From the NCBI RefSeq assembly GCF_019139815.1, contig NZ_CP077079.1, positions 4,340,001-4,404,000 on the forward strand: a stretch of 64,000 nucleotides of DNA. The letters run 5' to 3'. A program made the position numbers and the translations under genes. Position 1 is the first letter of the stretch. Every line of letters starts with the position of its first letter. Origin of the DNA: Pseudomonas asgharzadehiana (GTDB taxonomy: Bacteria; Pseudomonadota; Gammaproteobacteria; Pseudomonadales; Pseudomonadaceae). The notes below the pieces were generated by a model. The model did no database searches and was not told the origin of the DNA. It saw only the letters and a program-made list of their open reading frames with translations. Below are positions 28,051 through 35,942 of the stretch, piece after piece.

Positions 28051-28887
28051 TTAATGGCTCTTTCGGTACTCAGGCTCAAGCAGCTCCACATCCATACCGG
28101 TGCCAATCTGCGGAAGCTGGTTGAGTGCCGTCACGATAGGATCAAGGTCCACGTCACGAGAGAACAGATAGATACGAGTACCGTATCCTGGATTGTGAAT
28201 TCCTTTCCAGGCGGGAAGAGCCGACCGGTACCCATGCTCCTTGCACCACTCCTGTCGTGCGGACGTGAACTCAGGCAATGGATTGTCCGCATAGGGTTCA
28301 TCACTGATGACAAAGCACCCCGCTTTGTCGATCCAACAGGCAACGTGATCTTTTCGAGGAATTGGGATTATCGATTCTTCCCCTGATAGGGTGGAGTCAG
28401 TTCTCGGAAACGCTTCGGCTTTCCACTGTATCGGCATAAGTCCCGTGGCCACCGAAAAACGTACAGTTCGAGCGGCGCGATAAGCCAGGAGTTCTGCAAC
28501 GTAATCCTCAGATTGAGGTTCGTGGTACTGATAATGGTCTCGAGTGACCTTCCGGAACCCACGCAGGTAGCCACGCCGATCTTTGAGCCCAAAAAGATCT
28601 GGGAAAGGTGCTGGGAGTCTGACGGTTGCCGACTTCTCTCCTGATCTAAAAATACCCCTCTCAAACTTTTCCCACTTAACGGTAAAAGTTACTTGGTATT
28701 GAAATAGTGAAGTTTGAGGGGAGGGGATATTAAGCGTGTTGAAGGCATGGTTGTAAGTCTGGAAGCCGGCGGCTTTGGCTGCGGAATTCAAACAGTCGAA
28801 TTGAGAGTGGCCGGTATCTTTCTTGATTTCCCTGGCCAGTTTCTTGATGCCGATGATGCTAGTGGGCTTGCGAATAGCTGAAGACAT
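28051..28887 (-). CDS. Hypothetical protein, island cargo
   Basis: A 278-residue protein starting at ATG 28887 with AGGAG six bases upstream. The N-terminus SIIGIKKLAREIKKDTG, then LNSAAKAAGFQTYNHAFNTL, resembles a short helical module found in proteins carried by integrative elements (possibly DUF5623-like; tentative). The rest is mixed α/β with many aromatic residues (AWKGIHNPGYGTRIYLFSRD). No catalytic motif or membrane segment is visible. It is the first gene inside the left repeat. Function unknown. Confidence 0.65.
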   Translation of the reverse strand: MSSAIRKPTSIIGIKKLAREIKKDTGHSQFDCLNSAAKAAGFQTYNHAFNTLNIPSPQTSLFQYQVTFTVKWEKFERGIFRSGEKSATVRLPAPFPDLFGLKDRRGYLRGFRKVTRDHYQYHEPQSEDYVAELLAYRAARTVRFSVATGLMPIQWKAEAFPRTDSTLSGEESIIPIPRKDHVACWIDKAGCFVISDEPYADNPLPEFTSARQEWCKEHGYRSALPAWKGIHNPGYGTRIYLFSRDVDLDPIVTALNQLPQIGTGMDVELLEPEYRKSH

Positions 28888-29337
28888 GGAGTTCTCCTAG
28901 CTCAGATGAAACGAAGCTCGCATCCGTCACTGAGCTTGAAGGACTCAGTCGTAGAAAGGGGTGACTCAACAGTGCCGCTGGGGGCGACTTAGCATGGCGA
29001 GCACGAGGCAGCTGTCACTGCCTTAATTAGAGAGTGCATGAAAGGATACATTACGTCAATTCGCGTGCTGCAGATCGACCTCGACGCCCAGCGCAGGGCG
29101 TTCTCAGTTGGGCCGGGCTGCCGCGCTGCGGATTGAGCCGAGTTGGCAGAGCCGTCATGAATCACCCTGAATCGACTAGGTTTTCATAAACACTTTCGAC
29201 TACCAGCTTTGAGGCGCTTACAGACGACTGGACCTGAATGTCTCCTTTTGGCTGATTGCTGCCTGTCGCGAAGGGCTGAAATCGAGCCAAAACGTTCATT
29301 TTCGATAAAAAAATATAGTATTGTGATTGGTTGACGG
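28888..29337. other. Non-coding region in the island
   Basis: No convincing gene in 450 bases; the short frames have poor starts and no family look. Base composition changes from GC-richer (near 29080-29140) to AT-rich (29280-29340). That suggests a patchwork of joined fragments. The part near 29190-29290 looks like intergenic filler, but I cannot prove a repeat. Confidence 0.45.
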
Positions 29338-30327
29338 CTAATGAACGATCGCTTGGTATTCGAGTGGTAGTCCAAATGTGTCGCGCAAATACTCGATATA
29401 TCTAATCTCTTCTGCGCTTGCCACAGTTGAGCCTACGATAACTAATTTCGCGGCACGCTGATGGCCAGGCCAGTATGAATACTCCAATATTTGACCCAGT
29501 GCCTGTCGAATGCAAGCTCTCGCAGTGGATGCCGTCTTTATTTCATAGAACCAATAGCTCTCTCCTTGTTTGACTACAAGGTCTATGCTGAGCCCGTTTG
29601 CATATATTTCGGTGCCGACGTTTTCCTCTCCGTATATATTTGAAAGTTCGCTACACAGATTGCTCTGATAATCGTTATGTTTCAGTCGAATATCCAGCTC
29701 TCTTTGAGTTAACAGTCCTGAAGTTACTGATGGCTTTTTTGTGCAGCCCGCGCTGAACCTAAAATCGAAAAGCTTCTCTTTGATAGCTACACTGGGGTGA
29801 CCACCCTCCGTGAACAAATAGATTGGGAGCAGCCGATCAAGGGTTTCCAATATCAGGCCATAATCAATACTGCTCTTCTCCAACCTCCCTCCAAGAAATA
29901 TAAAAACACCTTCTCTTACTCGCTCTTGAGGAATAGACGAGGGCATGTACTCAGTGCTTCGGCCATCGCCTTCGTAGTGCCACATTCGCAAGTCTGAAAA
30001 ATTCTCGCAATATTCGTTCAGATACTCATTGAATAGCGCTATTTTGGGGATCAGTATCTCTATACTCGGAAGAGACTGGCTGCACTCCAGGGAAAACGCG
30101 ACACCGTATCTGAGGAAGTCGCCCTCAATACCGATGTTAAACTGAAGCTCTTTCCTGCCCCCATAATGCCATCCCCATTCTTCAAATACAGTTCTTCGAT
30201 CGAATAGTTGACTGGATGAAAGCCTCGATTGGTTATTTATTTTTTTTCGAATACTCTGTAGCTTGCCAACTTCATATGTTTTTGACTTTTTGTTAATTTC
30301 CGCCGCTACATGTGCCAAGAAATGCAT
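29338..30327 (-). CDS. Putative PD-(D/E)XK nuclease-like protein
   Basis: A 329-residue protein. ATG 30327 is preferred, with AGGGAG upstream; TTG 30330 is adjacent. The C-terminal 110 residues show a restriction-nuclease-like core. Asp249 is in GLSIDLVVK and Glu262/Lys264 in YWFYEIKTAS, giving the D-x12-E-x-K pattern. A helix with glutamine follows (RQALGQILEYSYW), then a β strand KLVIVGS. The N-terminal 200 residues have no family I can name (LQFNIGIEGD, RYGVAFSLE). Low GC compared with the core genome. A DNA-cutting defence effector is plausible; the nuclease core is fairly well supported, the role is inferred. Confidence 0.68.
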   Translation of the reverse strand: MHFLAHVAAEINKKSKTYEVGKLQSIRKKINNQSRLSSSQLFDRRTVFEEWGWHYGGRKELQFNIGIEGDFLRYGVAFSLECSQSLPSIEILIPKIALFNEYLNEYCENFSDLRMWHYEGDGRSTEYMPSSIPQERVREGVFIFLGGRLEKSSIDYGLILETLDRLLPIYLFTEGGHPSVAIKEKLFDFRFSAGCTKKPSVTSGLLTQRELDIRLKHNDYQSNLCSELSNIYGEENVGTEIYANGLSIDLVVKQGESYWFYEIKTASTARACIRQALGQILEYSYWPGHQRAAKLVIVGSTVASAEEIRYIEYLRDTFGLPLEYQAIVH

Positions 30328-30583
30328 CAAACAGCTCCCTGTAGGTGATTGATCTAGGCTTGCAGGCTAACACACGCCTTGAAACGAATCGGATAGACGA
30401 AATTTTGAAGGTTTGGGGGCGAGCGACCGCTCTTGGCTGTGGATTCAACCGGTTGCTCAAGACAAGCGTTGGAGGATATCGACGGGGCCCCCGATACACT
30501 CGGCCGCTTGGGCAGGCTCACATTGTCAAATCTGATAATGTTGGCTCATGTGCCGTCGCATTGGAGCGCGTGCTTAATGCTTG

Positions 30584-31321
30584 TTACGAAATCGTATCAG
30601 AAGATTTACCCTTGGGATTAAGCCCGATGATTTCATTGAATTTTTCGATAACTGAATTCATCACCGCTTTCCTATCGTCTAGCTGATGTGCGTTTTCTTT
30701 CGCAATGGAATCGATAAATTCCGCAGAATTTAACGTCAAAAGCACAATTAATGCCTGCTGCCGGTGGGTTGCATAATTAAACATTTCATCGGCATCCGCT
30801 TTGGATAGCGGATTGACCAGTGGTTCTCCGGTAGCATAAACCAGATGCGCATAACGAAAAAAAACCTTCATCCACAGCATAAGTTGCTCGGGGATGAGCG
30901 GATTAATCTGATGGTACTGCTTGTAGCCGAAAATCAGCGCGTCATAAGTTTGCTCCCCATGAAATCCTATTTTGTGGCGCAGCAGCATTATTTCTTTTTT
31001 GTTTTCACTCCACAAATCAGAGATATATCCCCAGGAATCTTTGGCCTCCTGCGACAGTTCAGATAGTAGCTCTTTGGTAATTGTCAAAAAATTAGTAGCC
31101 TTTTTTGTCTCATCAAACATGCTATACAGATACGAATAGTAAATCGTTAGCAACGTATCTGTGGTTTGATTAGCTACAACCTCATTAGGGCAAGATTTGT
31201 TCGGGCCAACCAGTACTTCACCATGCAGAAATGCTTTATATGCCGTATGAATTTCCAACAAGCGCGCCCAGCGATGCCGCAATACTGCTAGGCTTTCAGG
31301 TTCGATCAACAAATCGTTCAC
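30584..31321 (-). CDS. HEPN-like protein (possible AbiU2-type), island cargo
   Basis: A 245-residue protein. GTG 31321 is chosen because GGGAG lies seven bases upstream and the longer upstream extension is low in protein character. The sequence is helical, with Arg115 and His121 in LLRHKIGFHGEQ, giving an RX5H pattern inside the RX4-6H range of HEPN ribonucleases. The N-terminal half (HTAYKAFLHGEVL, IYYSYLYSMFDETKKA) has the look of HEPN proteins of the AbiU2 kind. No other domain is seen. An RNA-cleaving abortive-infection role is possible; the assignment is tentative. Confidence 0.6.
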   Translation of the reverse strand: MNDLLIEPESLAVLRHRWARLLEIHTAYKAFLHGEVLVGPNKSCPNEVVANQTTDTLLTIYYSYLYSMFDETKKATNFLTITKELLSELSQEAKDSWGYISDLWSENKKEIMLLRHKIGFHGEQTYDALIFGYKQYHQINPLIPEQLMLWMKVFFRYAHLVYATGEPLVNPLSKADADEMFNYATHRQQALIVLLTLNSAEFIDSIAKENAHQLDDRKAVMNSVIEKFNEIIGLNPKGKSSDTIS

Positions 31322-31766
31322 AAATGCTCCCTGTTGCGGTGCTTTAGAACACTGACACATTTTTAGTACTCGCGTCCGAAACGACGATAGTGGCGCTCGA
31401 ATGCCTACCGTCAAAATGCTCACCTGCCGGTGAAGCAATACGTCGGACTGAGCCATTGTACCGTTTGGCGTCACAGGCAAAATAGGACCTCGACACCCAT
31501 TGGTAACGGGACGCACGACTAGCCGCTTGGGTCGACTCCGGCCTATTTCCACGTGCGGCAGTCGACCTATAGCCGTCGGTCGAGACAGACAACAATTGCT
31601 CAAAAAACGTATGGTAGACGCCTGAGTGGCATTTTGCTACTTTCGCAAAAAGGCTGGGTAAAATTGTAAAAAATTTAACTGCCCACTATTTAACTGCCCG
31701 ACCTCACAGAGTTATTGCTGAGTATCTTTCTTGCACAATGCATAAGTAGAACGCGAAAGGAATAAT
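31322..31766. other. Divergent intergenic region
   Basis: 445 bases between two divergently read HEPN-like genes. It holds one inverted repeat, GGTCGACT (31530-31537) with AGTCGACC (31560-31567), spaced by 22 bases. The last 120 bases are AT-rich and probably contain the promoter of the gene at 31767, with AAAGGA just before its start. No gene was supported. Confidence 0.45.
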
Positions 31767-32735
31767 ATGCGCTATTTTGATTGCACAAAATTTGATTACA
31801 AAAATGCCGATAAGGATGATGTTGCAAGACTGGTTGAACGAGACAAGTCAGCATACAAGTACTCTTTTAGAGCCTGGATTGAAAATGAGATAGATAGTAT
31901 TACAGAAAGAAAGTGGCAAATAGATAACATAGGCATTGTCGAGGAGGCAGGTGACTTTATTCGCCTTATAAAAGAGGCTGAGCTAACCTACTCTCTGGGT
32001 GCCTTCTACAGCACGATTTCTCTGGCAGGGATTGCCAGTGAGGATCTCTGCAAGTATTTCGCAAACCTCAATAATCAAAAAGATTTGCTGGAGATCACTC
32101 AGTTTAAGAGGCTTGAAAAACTAAAGGAGAGAGGTGTAATAACACCGCAGTCTCATGACGACTTTGACGCTATAAGAAAAATTCGAAATGACTGCCTTCA
32201 CTTTAACGATGATTTTAAATCGAGAAATCGAAACGAGCTCAATGCAGAAGCTCTTGTTTGTCTAAATAAGCTAAAGTCGATCTATAAGGCATTATTTTCT
32301 GTCTTGAATACAAAATACAAAAAGGGTGAATTAATAAGTAAGATCATTGAGGATTTTGCGAGGCAGCAAGTCTATAGAACATCATTTGGAGATACTTTAA
32401 ACCAAGAAGAGTTCACCATGAAGCTGAGGTACTTCATGGCTGAGGAGCTAGATATAGATGTAGCTATCGCTGGGTCCGGTCAAAAAATTACCCAGGTCGA
32501 TATTTTTCGTATTGATGAAATCGACTTGCAGATAACTCCGAATGAGATGACTATCACACACACAAACTCAGGTCTCCCCTTCATTGTTGACCTCACAAGC
32601 AAGGATGTTTCTCAGTTGTTCGAGATGGAGCTTTCTGAAGGGGAAAAGATATTTGCCAGCATATACTCAATACTGAATCATCAGGGCATGACCGCTACCT
32701 GGTACTTTGAAGGGTTTCTAAGGATCGATGAATGA
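31767..32735 (+). CDS. HEPN-domain protein (DUF4145-like) of unknown role
   Basis: A 322-residue protein with ribosome site AAAGGA upstream. Residues about 60-185 resemble a DUF4145-type HEPN bundle: an N-terminal helix YSTISLAGIASEDLCKYF, then LKERGVITPQSHDDFDAIRK and IRNDCLHFND with Arg140 and His145 (RX4H). The C-terminal 110 residues are a separate α/β domain with no named family (TKYKKGELISKIIEDFARQQ; LDIDVAIAGSGQKI). The gene is AT-rich and stands apart from host codon use. The SEC-C/ART-like gene follows in the same direction 164 bases on. HEPN proteins are often toxin RNases or antiphage effectors; a role here is inferred. Confidence 0.68.
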   Translation: MRYFDCTKFDYKNADKDDVARLVERDKSAYKYSFRAWIENEIDSITERKWQIDNIGIVEEAGDFIRLIKEAELTYSLGAFYSTISLAGIASEDLCKYFANLNNQKDLLEITQFKRLEKLKERGVITPQSHDDFDAIRKIRNDCLHFNDDFKSRNRNELNAEALVCLNKLKSIYKALFSVLNTKYKKGELISKIIEDFARQQVYRTSFGDTLNQEEFTMKLRYFMAEELDIDVAIAGSGQKITQVDIFRIDEIDLQITPNEMTITHTNSGLPFIVDLTSKDVSQLFEMELSEGEKIFASIYSILNHQGMTATWYFEGFLRIDE

Positions 32736-32899
32736 GTATGTACCTGTGCTTTGTGTGTCAAAGCCAGCCAGAACTCGGCAGCAGGCCTTTCTAGCGTCGC
32801 TTTTCTCTATGGTAGGTATAAATAAACTCCATGGCTGTGTAGCAATTTTGTTGACTTCGATCTTAGGCGCAGCTGCCGCTAATAAAAGGAATTTTCAGT

Positions 32900-33622
32900 T
32901 TGACCAATAACAGAAACTTGCGATGTTCTTGCGAATCCGGTAGAAAATTTAAGAATTGTTGCCTCATAGATAAAAAAACACCCACGTTGAGCGCCATTTC
33001 TCCTGAGCTTAACGAAAGACTTGATACGCCTTGTTGGTACCATGGGACGAAACAAAATTTTGAATCGTGGACGTTCCCCCCGCCAATGAAGCCGGGGGAA
33101 AATTTACTTGTTCCTCATACTGCTGTTTTCTTTACAAGTAACATTGAGTTTGCTAGAGGTGCTGGAGAAAAGATTGCGATAGTCTCGCTGAACTCTAACT
33201 CCAGAGTGCTCGATGCAACAGAAAACTACGATGATTCAGAGAGATTAAGAAAAGCAGTAATGCGAAATGAAATTGCCTCGAGAACATTGAATGTAGGTCG
33301 TGATTACTGGCATGCCGGATGGAAAACTGGTGATGTGTTAAGAATGGCTTTTACAGACCCGCAACTTGAGAATAACTTGAATGAAATGATCAGTAATCAC
33401 TCAAGGCGGCTAAATGTTTCGCTAAAAGTGGCTTCAGCAATAGTCGGGCACAATGCAACTCGCGGCCTAATTGAATTAATTTGCATTACAGCTAGAAATT
33501 TAGGCTTTGATGCGTTGTACGGGCATGAAGTTGACCGTCACTCTATAGCGGGTAAAAAAATTGCGCAGCCTTGGCTAGCCGTCCTATCAAAGGGGGTGGT
33601 ATCAGAACCTGAGTGGATATAA
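32900..33622 (+). CDS. SEC-C zinc motif fused to an ADP-ribosyltransferase-like domain
   Basis: A 240-residue protein using TTG 32900 as start, with AAAAGGA nine bases upstream. Residues 8-21 are a SEC-C motif (CSCESGRKFKNCC: Cys9, Cys11, Cys20, Cys21), a zinc site best known from the SecA tail. From residue 45, CWYHGTKQNFESW and then HTAVFFTSNIEFARG resemble the opening strands of Arr-type ADP-ribosyltransferases (FYHGT, then a YFS-type strand). His48 would be the NAD-binding histidine. The remaining 150 residues have no clear family. AT-rich, same direction as the HEPN gene before it. The SEC-C motif is certain; the ART-like fold is inferred from short motifs, and the function is unknown. 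Confidence 0.7.
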   Translation: MTNNRNLRCSCESGRKFKNCCLIDKKTPTLSAISPELNERLDTPCWYHGTKQNFESWTFPPPMKPGENLLVPHTAVFFTSNIEFARGAGEKIAIVSLNSNSRVLDATENYDDSERLRKAVMRNEIASRTLNVGRDYWHAGWKTGDVLRMAFTDPQLENNLNEMISNHSRRLNVSLKVASAIVGHNATRGLIELICITARNLGFDALYGHEVDRHSIAGKKIAQPWLAVLSKGVVSEPEWI

Positions 33623-33738
33623 GACTTTGAACAAGGAATCGAGTTCATCACGCCATGGATATGCCGGCCGTGCCTGCACTCCTGGCATAATCTAAGTGTT
33701 AGGTAGCTACTTCTGAACGTCTGCATAGTCGTTAGCAG

Positions 33739-34056
33739 TCACGCACAAGCGACGGCTTTTGGTCGGTTGTTGACCTTCGCTTGGCGGTTGAACTGCCAGG
33801 GCTTTCCTAGGCGATGAGCAAGCAAGTGTACGGTCAGCAGATAGTAATAGCGCGTCGATTCAGCGTGCTGGTTCACATGGTGATTTAGGAACCATGTGAG
33901 ATGCTTTTGCTGCCAAGTCCATGGATTGTCGCGTTGCCAGCGATCAGCTATTGCTGTTTGGATAGCCTTCGCCTGACGCAGGTGGCGTTGGCGTGTGGTA
34001 TGAGATCCAGTCAGGACGCCGGCCAGGAACAGCTCCATATCGAATGCCTTACTCAT
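33739..34056 (-). CDS. Small recombinase-associated protein
   Basis: A 105-residue basic helical protein whose ATG overlaps the stop of the recombinase gene as ATGA. It has a run of helices like the core-binding (SAM-like) region of tyrosine recombinases (ADRWQRDNPWTWQQKHLTWF; STRYYYLLTVHLLAHRLGKP), but no catalytic residues. Coupling to the recombinase suggests it acts with it, for example as an excision or DNA-binding partner. No family name is offered. Confidence 0.68.
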   Translation of the reverse strand: MSKAFDMELFLAGVLTGSHTTRQRHLRQAKAIQTAIADRWQRDNPWTWQQKHLTWFLNHHVNQHAESTRYYYLLTVHLLAHRLGKPWQFNRQAKVNNRPKAVACA

Positions 34057-35033
34057 GCTCGGGCCCCGATGTAAGCCGAAACTACATCGATACGACCGTG
34101 CCCCAGCTCATAGCTGATTTGTGCTCGGGCCTCCTGATCGAGGTGTCTGTCAAACTGGTAGCAACTGCCACCGTTGATGGGCGCAAGATGCTGGGTGATT
34201 TGCTCATAGCGTTCGCACGCATAGGTCGCCCGCAATTCGTGGAAGCCCTTGAGGTTGTGCGTATGGAGAATCTCCCGTGCGGGGCGAACGATTACCTGTT
34301 GGAAATCGAGGTAGCGTTCATTCGCTGCAAGCAGGTTACGGCTACCGTCAGGCGAAACTTGAAGGGCGAATGCCAGTGCGTCGCGGATGTGCTCATCCCC
34401 CGTGATCCACCGAGGGGCCGAGGCGCCGGATCGGCCACCTTTGGTACCGTCCTGGATGTTGATCTTGCCGAGTTGCTCGGCTTCCCGTTGCAGTCGGGGA
34501 AGGTCGGCCAAAATCGCCTCGCGCATGCGCATACCGGTTGCTCGGGCCAACTGCGCGATGGCGGCGGCGCGCGACAGCTGATGTCCGCAGAGCACGTCTA
34601 CGACCCGCTTCACGTGTTCGTGGTCTTGGCCTTGCGGTACCGAGCGACGAACACTGGTGCGCCGCATTCCCAACGCCTTGCTCGGACTCACGACCTTCAC
34701 ATACTGATCACCGCGAAGCGCAGCCATGGTTCGGTTCACGCTGGACAACCGGTTTTGCGCGGTGGTGATGCCTATAGCGCCTTGTTCAACGTGCTGACGC
34801 AGATGTCCGGCGTAGTCCAGCAAGGTCTGCCGATCAATTTGTCGCGCATCGTTAAACCCAGGTCCATCCTCCGACCGACACCAGCGTACAAACGCCTGCC
34901 AGCGATCACTGTGCGCCTTGACCGTGCCGTAATGCCCGCCGCCAAACATGTCCCGCAACGCCTGTGGCCCGGCATAACTCAGTTGCCGGCCATAGCCAAA
35001 ATTCCGCCCATCCCGTCTACCTACCAATCCCAT
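34053..35033 (-). CDS. Tyrosine recombinase (Integrase_1-like), second of the island
   Basis: A 326-residue protein. ATG 35033 is chosen because AGGAG lies just upstream; a longer start at 35081 lacks this. Catalytic residues follow the tyrosine recombinase order. The first Arg is in TGMRMREAIL (about 169), HxLR is in FHELRATYACERY (His265, Arg268), a second His is in ELGHGRIDVV (His312) and the nucleophile Tyr321 is in SAYIGARA. It differs strongly from the P4-type integrase at 35943 and resembles integrase-domain proteins carried by Pseudomonas integrative elements. It may be a second mobility function or a remnant of an element inside the island. Confidence 0.82.
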   Translation of the reverse strand: MGLVGRRDGRNFGYGRQLSYAGPQALRDMFGGGHYGTVKAHSDRWQAFVRWCRSEDGPGFNDARQIDRQTLLDYAGHLRQHVEQGAIGITTAQNRLSSVNRTMAALRGDQYVKVVSPSKALGMRRTSVRRSVPQGQDHEHVKRVVDVLCGHQLSRAAAIAQLARATGMRMREAILADLPRLQREAEQLGKINIQDGTKGGRSGASAPRWITGDEHIRDALAFALQVSPDGSRNLLAANERYLDFQQVIVRPAREILHTHNLKGFHELRATYACERYEQITQHLAPINGGSCYQFDRHLDQEARAQISYELGHGRIDVVSAYIGARA

Positions 35034-35461
35034 GACCAAACTCCTCTCGAAACTAAACCCTTGAAGCTTTCCCCACGTCATCCCGCCAAGGATGTTGAGT
35101 GTTATCAGGGATCAAGGCTCCTGCGACCTGTGAGGGATGTCCACTAACGCGAGACTGGCGGCTCCTTACGACCGAGAGCTTGGGCATTTCATGATCTGGC
35201 CTCCTGAGCACTTCCGAAGAAGTGGGCGGGTGGAGGCTGCGCTGGTTGACGAGACTGGCGCCGCGAGATCCTGAGTCGGGTGACGGCAGTGAAGCAATGA
35301 CCGGGGCATACCTGACTGTCAGTCAGGTGCAGTCCATTCCGTGGGCTGCGGCACCATCATCTGCATCGCTGTTGCGGGTGACTTCGGTGTTTGTCACGCC
35401 GATTGTCACGAGGGGAAATGCCGCAATGCCTTGTACGAGGTGGGCTGCAGCAGTGGTAGGA

Positions 35462-35496
35462 GCGCCCGTCTCTTTCCGAAAGAAAGAGACGGGCGC
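35462..35496. repeat. Perfect 15-bp hairpin
   Basis: Arms GCGCCCGTCTCTTTC and GAAAGAGACGGGCGC enclose the loop CGAAA. The stem is perfect, but no T-run follows on either strand, so it is not a standard terminator. Confidence 0.85.
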
Positions 35497-35733
35497 AGGT
35501 TGGCGCATGAAATGGCCAAGTGGATAAGTTGCTGCAGAACAGTTAGGAAGGGGTGTGAATTGCCGCAGTGGGCACTCTGCTAGAAGTAGGCATCCATCAC
35601 ATCGCTGTGACCGTGCGAGCCGCCGGACGCTAATCGCACTTTGGGAGAACCACCACGGTGTGGCGTAGCCTTAAAGGTTCTGGCTACCTGGGTTGCTGTC
35701 AACGACAGCGCTTTGCCCGACCTTTTCTACGCC

Positions 35734-35823
35734 TGTGGAGAATTCGGGTCAAGGCTCGAATTTTCGGGAGTTCTGCGGCTGTGGATGAAATTATCCACTA
35801 ATGGAAATCAGTGGTTTTCCACA
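35734..35823. promoter_or_regulatory. Cluster of DnaA-box-like sequences
   Basis: Four close matches to TTATNCACA lie within 90 bases on both strands: TGTGGAGAA (35734-35742), TGTGGATGA (35780-35788), TTATCCACT (35791-35799) and TTTTCCACA (35815-35823). An AT-rich stretch follows. The clustering suggests an origin-like or DnaA-responsive site; this is unproven. Confidence 0.4.
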
Positions 35824-35856
35824 GACAATTGCGTGGGCTTTAGATTTTTTAAGTGA

Positions 35857-35901
35857 GGTCCATCCAAACAGGGCGGCTTTGCAGCCCTGTTTGGATGGAC
35901 C
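35857..35901. repeat. Perfect 18-bp hairpin
   Basis: Arms GGTCCATCCAAACAGGGC and GCCCTGTTTGGATGGACC enclose a nine-base loop. It lies 42 bases beyond the stop codon of the island integrase. The stem would be very stable; a T-run is lacking, though TTTTTT stands six bases outside the left arm. Confidence 0.85.
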
Positions 35902-35942
35902 CGCGTGGACAAGCGGATCACTGAGATAAAAGAACTGAGCGC

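Larger units (their letters stand above)
35034..35942. other. Non-coding region between the two recombinases
   Basis: About 0.9 kb without a gene I can support; the short frames at 35222-35527 and 35641-35856 lack family resemblance and good ribosome sites. It contains two long perfect hairpins and a cluster of DnaA-box-like sites, listed separately. The position suggests attachment, replication or transcription-control functions. Confidence 0.6.

Noticed and set aside
27934..28386. A 150-residue plus-strand frame inside the island
   Set aside because: Overlaps the better supported minus-strand gene at 28051-28887, which has a ribosome site and N-terminal module.
32728..32910. A 60-residue frame linking the HEPN and SEC-C genes
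   Set aside because: No ribosome site suited to it, no domain, and it overlaps both neighbours; treated as intergenic.
35222..35856. Short frames of 60-101 residues between the recombinase genes
   Set aside because: They cross hairpins and DnaA-like sites, have no ribosome sites of note and no recognisable sequence.
35034..35942. Retron or CRISPR-like locus
   Set aside because: There are stable hairpins but no reverse transcriptase, no spaced direct repeats and no Cas gene in the window.
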